Shown here one piece after another: positions 34,577 to 45,200 of a stretch of 64,000 bases of DNA. A program made the position numbers and the translations under genes. Source of the stretch: Fremontodendron californicum. Lineage: Eukaryota; Streptophyta; Magnoliopsida; Malvales; Malvaceae. How positions within the stretch are numbered: position 1 is the stretch's first letter; each line of letters begins with the position of its first letter. The DNA is taken from positions 6,935,501 to 6,999,500 of the forward strand of contig JAULJL010000048.1 in the NCBI GenBank assembly GCA_030761205.1, given 5' to 3'. The notes under the pieces are model-generated. The model was not told where the DNA came from. It worked only from the letters and a program-made list of their open reading frames with translations, and made no database searches.

Positions 34577-35506
34577 GAGCAATCTAACACTTGAAGAGTT
34601 GGTGGCATACATGAACATGGAAAATCAACAAGCCAATCTCACCTACCAGTTCAACAATTGGCCATGGGAGGATGTCAAGGCCATCAAGTGTTCCAAGACC
34701 AACTGTATGATCATTACTCAAACACTTACCATGAGGGATGGTGGGATCATACTAATTATGGCTACACAGAAAATTACCAAGAAGTAGATCCTTATGCCAA
34801 TTACACTCATCCATCTAGCTTCAATCAATCATGGTCTCAAGAACCAGATCTTCTTCAACCACCACATATGACTCAAAACTCAGGTACTTCTTTAGAAGAT
34901 CTTGTCGATTCTCTTGTTACTAATACTTTGCAATTTCAACAGGAAACAAGGGCAAGCATCCGGAGTTTGGAAAGGCAAATGAGCCTATTGGCTAGTAGTA
35001 TGGTGGTATGGGTAGCACAAAGATCTGAAGAACTCCCAGCCCAAACGATGGTTAACCCAAAGGAGAATGCTACTCTTGTGACCTTGAAGAATGAGGAACA
35101 AGATGAGGATGAAACAAAATTAGAGATGGATTCTATTCTTGATGATAATGAAGCCAAAGATCCAAATAAGAGTATTTCGGCACCTGAGGTAACGTTTAAG
35201 GTTTCACTTTTTACTAATGTTTCTTCTCCACCTTTTCCTAGTAGATTTGCAAAGTTCAAGGAGGAAGAACATGAACAACACATGCCGGAAACCTTAAACA
35301 ACTTGTTTGTGGAGGTCATTCAACAAGTATCAAAATATGCTCCATTCCTCGATGACATATGCACCACAAAGGATGATGGAATAATACTTGTAATGGAGAA
35401 TGCATCCACTGTTGTGCAAAGAAAGCTTCCTCTCAAACGCATAAATTTGGAAAATTTCATGTATGAGCCTGACAAGCCTAAAAAGCCAAGAAGGGGTGTT
35501 GGTTAG
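34577..35506 (+). pseudogene. Athila-type gag-derived ORF, copy B, start lost and frameshifted
   Basis: Counterpart of 29199-30137. The ATG used in copy A is missing, and a small indel near 34640 shifts the frame. A shorter frame (34658-35506, 282 residues) is still open and keeps NPKEN, PPFPSRFAK and the CTTKDDG end. It is probably not translated into the full protein. The LOG and Cys-rich ORFs of the same element remain open. Confidence 0.65.
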
Positions 35507-35639
35507 ATTCAAAACACTAACTCAAGTGTTAATTGGGAAGGCAACCCAATTAAAGATGAAATTGCCAACCTTCCATATTCAGATTTGCTTTCTCTTTCTT
35601 TTCCTTTTTCTTTTATTATTTTTATTATTTTTATTTTAT

Positions 35640-35830
35640 TTCTTATGTTTCTTTGTTAATTGTGTTTACTGCTTTTAAGTTCATTTAGGCTGCATAAGTT
35701 TCTTTTGTTTAATAGTTCTTTTCTCTTACATATAATTCTTGCATTGGGGGATAATAGCATTACATTAATGACAATGTAAGAATTATGTGTGGGGGGAAGA
35801 ATTTAGGATTTTATTTAGAGTGTTTTGTTT
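35640..35830. repeat. Direct repeat flanking the captured cassette, left unit (copy B)
   Basis: It contains TTAGTTCTTTTCTCTTACAT-like sequence, then GACAATGTAAGAATTATG and a polypurine motif GTGTGGGGGG. A diverged second copy lies at about 37915-38110. The Cys-rich and LOG ORFs lie exactly between them. The same arrangement exists in copy A (about 28880-29060 and 26585-26770). Confidence 0.7.
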
Positions 35831-36031
35831 TTGAGTTTTTTTATGTTGTTTTTCTTTCTGATCCTGGTTTTGAAAATAACTAGATGTAAATATAATTTTT
35901 AATTTTTTACCCCGGTTAAATGGCGGATAACGGTACTCCGTGATTATTTAAGTCGGTTCCATCAGCTACCCAAAAAAAAAAACTGATATTGTATATAAAT
36001 TTCTCTTTCAATTTCTCTTTTATTTTTTTTT

Positions 36032-36035
36032 CAGG
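36032..36035 (+). promoter_or_regulatory. Candidate splice acceptor before the Cys-rich ORF
   Basis: A polypyrimidine tract (TTTATTTTTTTT) ends in CAG, followed by G and the start codon. The same feature is present in copy A. It would suit a spliced sub-transcript from the LTR promoter. Confidence 0.4.
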
Positions 36036-36572
36036 ATGGATGATATTCTCACAAGATTGCACAAACGATTTCGTCCTTTTCCTCGAAATATTTTACTGAA
36101 GCTTTACCAAGTTCGATTTGAAAGATTAAGAATGCTTATGCACAAAGGGATTCCTGGAGACATACGTTGGATAATTGAAGCCAAGGTACGTGAAGATGAA
36201 TATCTTCCTGTTTTGCATTTACCAGGTACAGGTAGAAGCACTTTTGCAAAGAAGCGACGAGCAAAGCGCATGAGTTCAAATTGCCACAAATGTGCACGAT
36301 GGACGTGTAATGGTAAATGTCGTTCTATTGGGATTCCGTCCTCTAATCGAGATGATAAAATTGAATTCATTAAGGATGGACTGAGTAAGGAGAATTTGGG
36401 TAATATCCAACTTTCTCTTGAGACGCATCCTAGTGGAGACGTACAAAGAGAAATTCTTGATTTATGGCCGCAATTCCAAAGGGAATGGCAACATCTTGGG
36501 AATCTGATGTTAAAAGACCCTGTTTGCCAGCTTGTAAGAAAACTGGATGGGAAGCATATCCTCGACTCATAG
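36036..36572 (+). CDS. Basic Cys-rich protein resembling plant RNA-virus nucleic-acid-binding proteins, copy B
   Basis: 178 residues, open. It has the full Cys cluster CX2CX4CX3C (Cys 83, 86, 91, 95) after the basic run KKRRAKR (72-78), where copy A has lost Cys91. An N-terminal Arg/Leu-rich region (1-50) may be helical. The last 60 residues contain LWPQFQREWQHLG and a lone Cys164, and I match them to nothing. The likeness to carlavirus-type Cys-rich proteins covers about residues 60-120. A strong donor-like AAG/GTACGT at 36183-36190 lies inside the ORF. Expected role, if the likeness is real: RNA or DNA binding, perhaps interference with silencing. Confidence 0.5.
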   Translation: MDDILTRLHKRFRPFPRNILLKLYQVRFERLRMLMHKGIPGDIRWIIEAKVREDEYLPVLHLPGTGRSTFAKKRRAKRMSSNCHKCARWTCNGKCRSIGIPSSNRDDKIEFIKDGLSKENLGNIQLSLETHPSGDVQREILDLWPQFQREWQHLGNLMLKDPVCQLVRKLDGKHILDS

Positions 36573-36740
36573 AAGGCGTTTAAGCCGTTTCTGGACGTAA
36601 AACCAGAGGAAGATGTGAGCCACAATCACAACTACAATAAATAACTTCTCAGCTTTCGGTTTGATTTGCAATAACTTTATTTCGATTTAATTTACGTGTT
36701 GTTCGATTTGTGTAATTATTCTCGTTTTTTTTATTTGTCT

Positions 36741-36986
36741 TTTACGGTTGATTTTTCTTCTCTTTTTGATTTTCTTCTTGAAATCACGCAAAAATCTTTT
36801 GTTAGGTTAACATTTTCTTCTGACAGGTCAAATACACTTTCGACGACATTATTACTCTTGACTTTTACGGTTGATTTTTCTTCTCTTTTTGATTTTCTCC
36901 CAGAAATCATGCAAAAATCTTTTGTTAGGTTAACATTTTCTTCTGACAGGTCAGATACACTTTCGGCGACATTATTACTCTTGTCT
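36741..36986. repeat. 123-bp tandem duplication before LOG, only in copy B
   Basis: The unit TTTACGGTTGATTTTTCTTC... from 36741 is repeated from 36864 with a few changes. Copy A has one unit. It lies in the spacer between the Cys-rich ORF and LOG and duplicates a polypyrimidine stretch plus a CTGACAG acceptor-like site. Confidence 0.85.
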
Positions 36987-37035
36987 GATTCACTACTCAG
37001 TCCTCTATATATTACACCATGTACTCATTCTCTTT

Positions 37036-37039
37036 CAGG
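37036..37039 (+). promoter_or_regulatory. Candidate splice acceptor before LOG
   Basis: CATTCTCTTTCAG/G lies 24 bp before the LOG start codon. Together with the GTACGT donor-like site at 36186 it would remove most of the Cys-rich ORF from a transcript. Confidence 0.35.
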
Positions 37040-37062
37040 CACTCGAAAAAAAGAAAAAAAAA

Positions 37063-37710
37063 ATGGAAAGTACTTCGTCCCAACGCATTAAAAAAATTTG
37101 TGTTTTTGGAGGTGCTTATCCAGGGAAAAATAACATATTCGCTGATGAAGCCATAAGAGTTGGAGTAATACTTGCCCAACAAAAGATCCAGTTGATTTAT
37201 GGAGGCGGTAGTACGGGTTTAATGGGAGCAGTCGCTACAGCAGCACACGCCGGAGGAAGTCCACTTCTAGGAATCGTGCCAAAACTATTCATAGATTTTT
37301 GTGGACCTACCTTGGGTAAGGAAATACAAGTCTGGAGTATCCCTGAACGGATAACAATCATGTACCATTCTGCCGATGCATTCATTGCTTTACCAGGAGG
37401 TCTGGGTACATTGGAAGAAATAGCTTGCGTGGCTTCTTGGTCATCTTTGGTCACAAATAAGAAACCCATTGGTTTGCTTAATATTAATGGTTATTTTAGT
37501 AATTTGCTTTCATATTTAGATAATGCTGTGGATAATGGATTCATGTTTTCAGAGGCAAGGAGAACCATAATTTCTGCTACAACTATTGAAGATTTACTCA
37601 AAAAGCTCCAAGCTTATGAGTGTTTATCTGCTACGGTTGTTTCGCAAACGCTCGGAAAAAGAAAAAGAGATATGGACGAGCAAGGAGTGGATTGCACTTT
37701 GTCTTTGTGA
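37063..37710 (+). CDS. LOG-family cytokinin riboside 5'-monophosphate phosphoribohydrolase in copy B
   Basis: 215 residues, intact, without introns, in the sense direction of the retrotransposon. It has the LOG fold start (12-23), YGGGSTGLMG (46-55), Arg96 and PGGLGTLEE (111-119). As in copy A, residue 97 is Ile, not the Lys usual in plant LOGs. Compared with copy A I count about seven substitutions (for example Gln43 for His, Leu68 for Val, and differences at 77-78, 84 and 93), none in the signature motif. The ATG is preceded by an A-rich leader. An A-run (37799-37813) follows about 90 bp after the stop, which fits capture of a polyadenylated RNA. If expressed from the LTR it could raise active cytokinin locally. 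Confidence 0.9.
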   Translation: MESTSSQRIKKICVFGGAYPGKNNIFADEAIRVGVILAQQKIQLIYGGGSTGLMGAVATAAHAGGSPLLGIVPKLFIDFCGPTLGKEIQVWSIPERITIMYHSADAFIALPGGLGTLEEIACVASWSSLVTNKKPIGLLNINGYFSNLLSYLDNAVDNGFMFSEARRTIISATTIEDLLKKLQAYECLSATVVSQTLGKRKRDMDEQGVDCTLSL

Positions 37711-37798
37711 CATTATCTAACATTTTGTTTGTTGTGTCTCAGTTATAATAAGTGGTTAGCAACCTCTACAGGTAATATCTCCTAAATTTTACCTTCTT

Positions 37799-37813
37799 AA
37801 AAAAAAAAAAAAA
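37799..37813 (+). other. A-run downstream of LOG (possible captured poly(A) tail)
   Basis: About 15 A residues follow the LOG 3' flank in the sense direction. The matching T-run is present in copy A. It marks the probable 3' end of a captured RNA. Confidence 0.5.
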
Positions 37814-37914
37814 CGTTTGTTGTGTTTTAAGCAATTTAGAAGTATTCATTCTGAACAAGGTCTGAGTAAAGGAGACTTGAGACATACCTTGTCAGTTTGA
37901 TTTTAATCTTTTTA

Positions 37915-38110
37915 TGTTTACTTGTTAATTTTTGTTTAGTATTTTAAGATTATTTAGGTTGCATGAGTTTGTTTTGTTTTGAGTCTTAGTTGTTCCTATT
38001 CTTATGTTATTAGTTCTTTTCTCTTACATATGATTCTTTCATTTGGGTTAATAGACTTACATTGAGGACAATGTAAGAATTAAGTGTGGGGGGAATGATT
38101 TAGGATTTCT
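37915..38110. repeat. Direct repeat flanking the captured cassette, right unit (copy B)
   Basis: A diverged duplicate of 35640-35830. It shares TTAGTTCTTTTCTCTTACAT, GACAATGTAAGAATTA and the GTGTGGGGGG polypurine motif. Confidence 0.7.
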
Positions 38111-39633
38111 TTTATTTTTGTCTACTATTTTTTTTTTATGAGTCTTTATTATTATTATTATTTTTTTTTGAGTTTTAGTTTCTTTTTAATACAATGATGA
38201 GATATGAATTGCATAAGTCTAAAACAGATTTATTAGTGAGAAGATTTTCATGAGAATTGAGCTTGATGTCAACTTTTTTATAAGCCAATGTTAATATGAT
38301 ATGTTGATTGAGAAAGAAGCATGTTTAGACTTAATCTGACTTGTATAATCATCCTTGTGAGTTTTTGAGCCTATAATGATTGATGCATTATACAAATCAA
38401 TCTAATTTCTTTCTTGAGTGCTCTTATGATTACATGATTCTCTAGAACTTGCTTTAAACCGTTTGAGACTATATTGATACATGTGACAACATGAATATGA
38501 TAGAGGCATTAGGATTATAACCAGAGCCAAACAGCCATCCATTATTAATGTTCTAAGAGAACATCCCCACTAGTGAGCCAATTTGAGCCTACATTAAATA
38601 TGATGTTTTATTGGTAACCACAACTTACACCTAGCCTAAATATACTTATATCCTTACCCTTGTTCTAAAGATGGATTATATATTTTGAGACATATTGCAA
38701 AAAAAAACAAGGGATATTTTTAGTTAAAAATTTGGGTTAAAAACAAGAAATAAGTGTGGGGGGAAAAGAAAAGAAAAGTCAAGAGAAAAAGAAATGGAAT
38801 ACTGGCAAATACATTCCTATGTAAAAAAAAATATGAATCATCTCTTGAATTTGTGGAAAAAGAAAAAGATGTTACAAAGTTGTTTAGAATGAAGAAAAGG
38901 CCCAACATGAATATCCGGCCTAGGTGACTATGTACTTGTAAAGAGTTTTGAGAAGTTTCTTTATATGATCTTTTTATGTCTCTAAACTTTATGAACTCTT
39001 TGGAACCTTTGTGATATCTTTATCCTTTTGTTCTTCAACCACATTACAAACCCCTTGGCCCCATTACAACCTTGATTAAAGACCTCTTGATTCATGAAGT
39101 TGTATGATCTAAATAGTGGAGAATAGGTGGACAAGCAAGAATATGGTAGAACTGTTTTCATGAGATTGATTGAGTGTAAACACTTCACCACTACTTTAAA
39201 GAGTGAAAATCATGAGGGTATCCCATGTGAGTAGTTGAGATTAAGTTTGAATATGCACTATTTTGATTGAAATATGTTATGTTAATATTGGCTTAACTCA
39301 AACAATTTACATTCAAGCATGAATTTTTGTGAAATTCTTTAAGCTATTGATTAGTTTATAAGAGTTGTTCAAAGATTGTCTCTAATTTGTATTGAAAGGA
39401 TTAGGAATAAATATTTTTAGTATATGTAGTTTATTTATATTTTAGTTTTTCAATGTTTGTGGGTATCGTTCTAGTAAACCCTCACGAGACTAAACTCGTC
39501 CACTAGGGACACCTAGGGGTTTAAAGGCTTGTGTCACATGCTAAGTGCCACCGTGATTTCCTACGAAAGTGGATTAGATTAGATTTTCTTATTTTATTTT
39601 TATTGAGTCGTTGCTAGGGACTAGCAACAATCT
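38111..39633 (+). other. Non-coding 3' interior of copy B
   Basis: Counterpart of 25071-26584. It has another polypurine motif at about 38753-38765. No protein domain seen. Confidence 0.6.
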
Positions 39634-39646
39634 AAGTGTGGGGGTG
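39634..39646 (+). other. Polypurine tract of copy B
   Basis: AAGTGTGGGGGTG directly before the 3' LTR. Confidence 0.75.
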
Positions 39647-41716
39647 TGATAACTCGTATAATTATATAGTTTTTAGTTATGTTTTATTATTGTTTTGTGT
39701 CAAATACGAGTTATTATTGTTTAGTCTAATTGTGTTTATGATCTTTTATATTTTTATGTATTTTGGTGTTTTTCACAAGTTTCTTTGAGTGATTTCAGAT
39801 TACTAGAATTAAGGGCAAATCCAGTTCAGTTTCAGTTCCGACACCTTTTGCCATATCAGCTATATCTCGAGTTTCACTGAAGCAATAAGGCTGAAATTTG
39901 TAGCCGTGCAAAGCTAAGAGGCATATCTATCTTTTTTATGTTTTATACTTCTTGAAACGGAGTCGTTTTCCCTAGCGAAATCGACCATCAAGTTGGATGA
40001 TGTGCAATGACGTCTGTGCTGACCTGTTTTCGTATTTTGCCCATATCTGCTTATCCACATCAGAAAATGAGCTGATTCCAATGGCTATGGATCCGTAACT
40101 GATACGGGAACCTTTTTCTAGAAGACCATATGATCAGATCAGGCCTCTAATATTGACGAAATCGACCATCAAGTTGGCTGATGTGCAATGACGTCTATGC
40201 TGACATGTTTTCGTATTTTGCCCATATCTGCTTATCCACATCAGCAAATGAGCTGATTCCAACGGCTATGGATCCGTAACTGATAGGGGAACCTTTTTCT
40301 AGAAGACCATGTGATCAGATCAGGCCTCCAACATTGACGAAATCGACCATCAAGTTGGCTGATCAAAATTGTCATACAATATGACGAAAATTGTTAGAAA
40401 AATTCACCCACCTATTATACCTACCTTTGAAATTTGTAAAGCTTGTCTCTTGTCATTTAGCCTTCCAAAATGTGTATAAATAGAGGGCCTTGGATGATTG
40501 TAGAGGATCATATTGTACATAGGTAGGATATTAGCCATTTTAATAAAATTCTCTAAGTTTTCTTCTTCTTTCTTTTCTCTAGTTTTCTTTTTCTTTAGAG
40601 AGAGCAAGAGGTTGGATAATTAATATTCTTCCTCTTCTTCTTTCTTTCTTTTATTTTCTTCTTAGATTTTCTTTAATTTTATGTTTATGTTTATAATGCC
40701 TATGCTAGGCTAAACTTCTATTTGGTTAAGGGTGATTTCAAAGCCCTAGACATGTTTTGTGATTGATTTTTAGATTCTATCTATCATTAATTTTCTATCA
40801 AAGTTGCTTATGTTCTTCTACAAGAATTGTTCATGATGTTGTCTAGATTTATTTAGGTGTACAACTAGATAGATCTTGATAATTATCTATTGCTAGTTTA
40901 GGAGTCTTGATCCGTGTAATTGTCTTGATTTCCTATTCATAAGTGGCAATTTGTGATTAATGATTATGGTCAAGTTTTCAATAATTGCAAAGTGGAACAT
41001 AACCTAAGTTGAACAATCCGAGCTTATGTGTTTGTTGCTTAGATCAACCTATCTTTCTCATCATAAAGCTGCCATTAAATTGAATTTAGAGAGCTTATTC
41101 TAGGTTGTTTAATGGTTAGAGATTAAATAGAGAGCTTGTTCTATTTAACGACAAACTAAGGAAAGATTGGGGTAACAGAGCTTGTTGTTATCTACGGTTG
41201 TTAACTTTGATAGTTGGTTGATATTGATAGATCTGAAATTGATTCTTAATGATGTCTAGTGGTGGAGAATGAAACCTTAACCATATTTTTCATATTTGAT
41301 TCTTCTTACTTACTTGTTTTCTTACTTTTCTAGTTTGCTTATTTTTAAAAATATATTTATTTTTGGCTGGTTATACCGCCTAATTTGTATATTAACTTTG
41401 TTTTATTTTTATTGGCTGGTTATACCGCCTAATTTAGTATATATATTTTTATTGGCTGGTTATACCGCCTAATTTAGTATATATATTTTTATTGGCTGGT
41501 TATACCGCCTTGCATCTTATTCTTATTATTTACTTTAGTTTAAATCTGGCTTCAAAAACCCCTTTTCTTTTATTGTTTTCTTTGAACGTAAGTTATAAAC
41601 TAATAACTCATAGATTAAAACCCAATCCCTGAGGACTCGACCCTTGCTAATCATTATACTTACAATTGATCTTTTTAGTGCAAGGTTAAATAAGATACAC
41701 TCTTTTGGGTGCATCA
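39647..41716 (+). repeat. 3' LTR of copy B
   Basis: 2070 bp, the same length as the 5' LTR, with about three substitutions noted. TATA box at 40475-40483. Confidence 0.93.
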
Positions 41717-42214
41717 GTTGCCAGAAAAGATGTCGGGCGGGGCAGTGCTGAGGGACCCAGTGGGGAGGGAGTCGATGCTGACAGAAGTACTATGGAAGGA
41801 GCCAGTGCGGAGGGAGCCAGTGCAGAGGGAGTCATTAGGGAAGGAGCCAACCCAGGCAGGAACTGTGGTGTCGAAGGCCCCGAGGACAATCCTTGAGATG
41901 CTTTGAAAGCATCTTATATTGAACCGCGCGATTTTTTTTTTCCAGTTTTACGCCGTTCTTGCATTTTATCTGTAGCATGAATAATATGAAATTGTTAGTA
42001 AATATATATTAATAGAATATATTATTTGATAGATCATGCACGTACAAAATGATTAAAAAATATTAACTTTCTAATCATTATTGCTATCATCAGCATCATT
42101 ATTTGTTCTCAGAAAATTAATGTTTACTTCTTCGAAATCACCATGAACCAAAAAGTCGAGAATTGTCAAGATCTTCTGAATATATTACAATGGTGGGAGT
42201 AGGCACATCCATTT

Positions 42215-45200
42215 ATTGATAAACCCCTTCGTTTAGATCAATTATTTCTCCGGCACGAGATCCAATGTCAAATCTAGTCCTAGCCTTTGTTTTGAACACA
42301 GCCCGTCAATCTCGACGTTCTCTTCTATTCGATGGATAAGAACTATAATACACTTGTTAACATTGATGAGCTAAAACAAAAGGTCCATTACTAGCAAGTA
42401 TTGACCTATACTTTATTTCAACAAGCCCATTATGACATCTACCCGAATTTCTTTATCCGTATCAAACCATCGACATTTAAAAAGTACGACCCGATTTCCC
42501 ACACCAAAATATTCTAACTCCACAATATCTAACAACATTCCATAAAAGTTATGAAAAGAATCATTATAACAGTTGCCTTTCATGCATACACCGTTATTCA
42601 TGGGTTTTCGATTTTGTCCATAATCTAATGTATGGAACTTGAAACCATTAACAAAATATCCAGAATAAAACCAACCCATATGTCCTAGACCATGAGATAA
42701 CTCAACTATACGAGATTTATGTTGAATTGAACCTTGTTGAACTTATGAACAATAACGGAAAACAATATGACATTCAATATCAAATTGTATCAAACAATAG
42801 CAAACCATTAATTATTTCTTTCACTTATATATTTCTTAAACCATTTTGTAAATCTAGTTGCACGGAATTTCTCTAACTCGCTATCACTAATGTTCGGTGC
42901 ATCGATTTTCAATATCTCATCAAACACCCTAAAAATGAATTACAAAATGAGTTACACTATATGAGATTATATAACGTAATGTCTAAATATATAATTAAGC
43001 AACGGTAAATCTCTTACTCAATATAAGGTATGACTTCCTCGCAATTCACTAATATATATAATTCAGTTGCATCGTATTCATCGTGCTCTAAGTAACGAGC
43101 CTTTGTTTTTTTCGGACCGAAAGGTTTCCCTAGATGTGTGAAAACTGAGGGTCGTCCCGTAGGACCGACATCTCCGCCATCATGATTTCGGGGCACCCGA
43201 GTAAATATTGTTTCAATGTTTGGATCAAAATATAAGGCGCAGAACGATGAAATTTCTTCCATTATATACGCCTCAACTATTGACCCTTCCATACATACGA
43301 GATTTTTCACTTTTCTCTTTAGATGATGAAAAATCTAAAAATCATAAACGAATAATAAATTAGCAAATGTTCAATTCAGTAAAGTAAATAATCAATAAAT
43401 TATGTACATGATTCAGTACCTTTCAAATAGATACATCCATTGATAATGGATCGGTTCACCAACTTTTGCCTCATAAGGTAGGTGAATAGGCAAATGTTCC
43501 ATTGAATCAAAAAATGCGGGAGGAAATTTTTTTTTCCAACTTACAAATGGTCTCAACAATATTGGTTTCCAGCAAACTGTTTTTGATCTTCCTTGTTTAA
43601 TGTGTAACTGGCTTTAGTCTTGTAGGTTTTTCCATTGCTTTCCACCAATTCTAATTTCGACCGTTTGCAAAGTAACAGTAAATCCATTCTAGCATTTATA
43701 TTGTCTTTTGTTTTGCCCTTGACATCCATTATTGTGTTGAACACGTTATCAAACACATTTTTCTCAATATGCATCACATCCAAATTATGTCGAATGAGAT
43801 TGGTATGCCAATAAGGTAACTCCCAAAAAATACTCTTTTTCGTCCAATTATGACATTCCCCGAATCCAATCAACTTCTGTTCACATAATTTACTCCAAAA
43901 TGTGATATTCAGAATGCAATCTATCTTTTCCACAATTGCCTCACCGGATAATCGCTCAATTGGAGAGCCATGCTCAACTCTTTGACAAAATTTATCTCTT
44001 TATCTTCTAAAAGGATGATTTAAAAGCAAGAACTGTAGATGACAGTAAAAAAATATGGTTTCTTGCCATAATACAATCTGAAAGACTTAACTTCTTTCAT
44101 ACAATAAGGACAAGCCAATCGTTCGTGTGTGCTCCATCCTTATAACATGCTGTAAGCAGGGAAGTCATTAATTGTCCATAATTATGTCGCTTTTAATACA
44201 AAATTTTCTTTCATATACCCATCATAAGTCGGAACACCATGATTTCACAATAATTTCAACTCATTTATCAATGGTCTGAGGAAAACATCAATGTTCTGTG
44301 ATGGACTATTCAGACTCGGAATTACCATATTTAAAAGCAAATATGATTGCTTCATACACATCCATGGTGTTAAATTATATACACAAAGCATTATCGGCCA
44401 ACAAGAGTACGGTTTCGCTCTTGAGTAAACGGACAAAACCCATTTGCACATAAACCCAATCTGACATTTCGAGATTCCACTGCAAAAGACGCATGCGTAC
44501 GATTGAAGCCTTGCTAAGCTTCACCATCAACAGGGTGAATCAACACTCCATTATCCCTTTGGTTATGCGCATGCCATGTCATATTCTCAGCAGTTACCGT
44601 TGACATATATAATCTTTGAAGTCTTAGAATCAGTGGCAAATAACGGACATTACAGCAGAATAGGCCTTTAGCGGCATTTTTTTTTAATAATAGCGGCGTT
44701 TATAAATGCCGCTAAAAATTTAGCGGCATTTTCGAAAAATGCCGCTAAAAGTGTCGAGGAAAACGAAATCGAGAATTTTTTCGGTGTTTTAAACAAAAAC
44801 GCCGCTAATGTAGCGGCGTTTGTAGAGATATTTGTCGGCGTTTATAAACGCCAGCATAGGACTGCAGCGGATGGTATTTGAGAATAAATTAGTAGCGTTT
44901 GTCTCGAGAAATGCTACTAATTTTATAATTTCGTTCTTTAATATTCACAAATATAGCGGCCTTTGTGTTATAAAAACGCCGCTAAATTTCCAGAATTTGT
45001 AAAAAAAATATAATTTCTTTTATTTAAAAATTATAATTAATAATATTATTCAATAAATTTACATTATAGTTTACAATCAATACATAACAGAAATATATTA
45101 AAATTTAATAGTATATTATAAAGTATCATTATACAGCAATTCTATTAAGAAAGCACAAAATAATCAACATATAACAATTGGAATAAAATTTAAATTAAAC

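Larger units (their letters stand above)
32363..41716 (+). mobile_element. LTR retrotransposon carrying LOG and a virus-like Cys-rich ORF, copy B
   Basis: A complete 9354-bp element on the plus strand. Its LTRs are 32363-34432 and 39647-41716, each 2070 bp, with about three differences noted. A 5-bp duplication GTTGC flanks it (32358-32362 and 41717-41721). It has a tRNA-Asp-type primer site (34439-34456) and a polypurine tract (39634-39646). Its interior is collinear with copy A: gag remnant, Cys-rich ORF, LOG, non-coding 3' region. It lies only 36 bp from copy A, head to head, giving an 18.7-kb near-perfect inverted repeat. The different target duplications show two separate insertions. Confidence 0.93.
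21213..41960 (-). pseudogene. CACTA TNPA-like gene, split by two LTR retrotransposons
   Basis: Segments of one gene run from about 41960 to 41722, through 32332-32357, then 23008 to 21213, all on the minus strand. The 5' part is Pro/Ser/Ala-rich. The middle (about 22190-22510) has the Lys-His-Thr-Gly-Gly-Ser signature of the plant Ptta/En/Spm transposase family. The last exon (21213-21833) is rich in Gln, Ser and Gly. With the insertions and one copy of each target duplication left out, the reading frame runs open across both target sites. Breaks other than the insertions include an in-frame stop near 22287 and another near 22846. In En/Spm this protein binds subterminal repeats. Exon limits are approximate. 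Confidence 0.7.

Noticed and set aside
23014..41716. Single large palindromic element or segmental inverted duplication
   Set aside because: Each half has its own complete LTR pair and a different 5-bp target duplication, and small differences are scattered, so two insertions explain it better.
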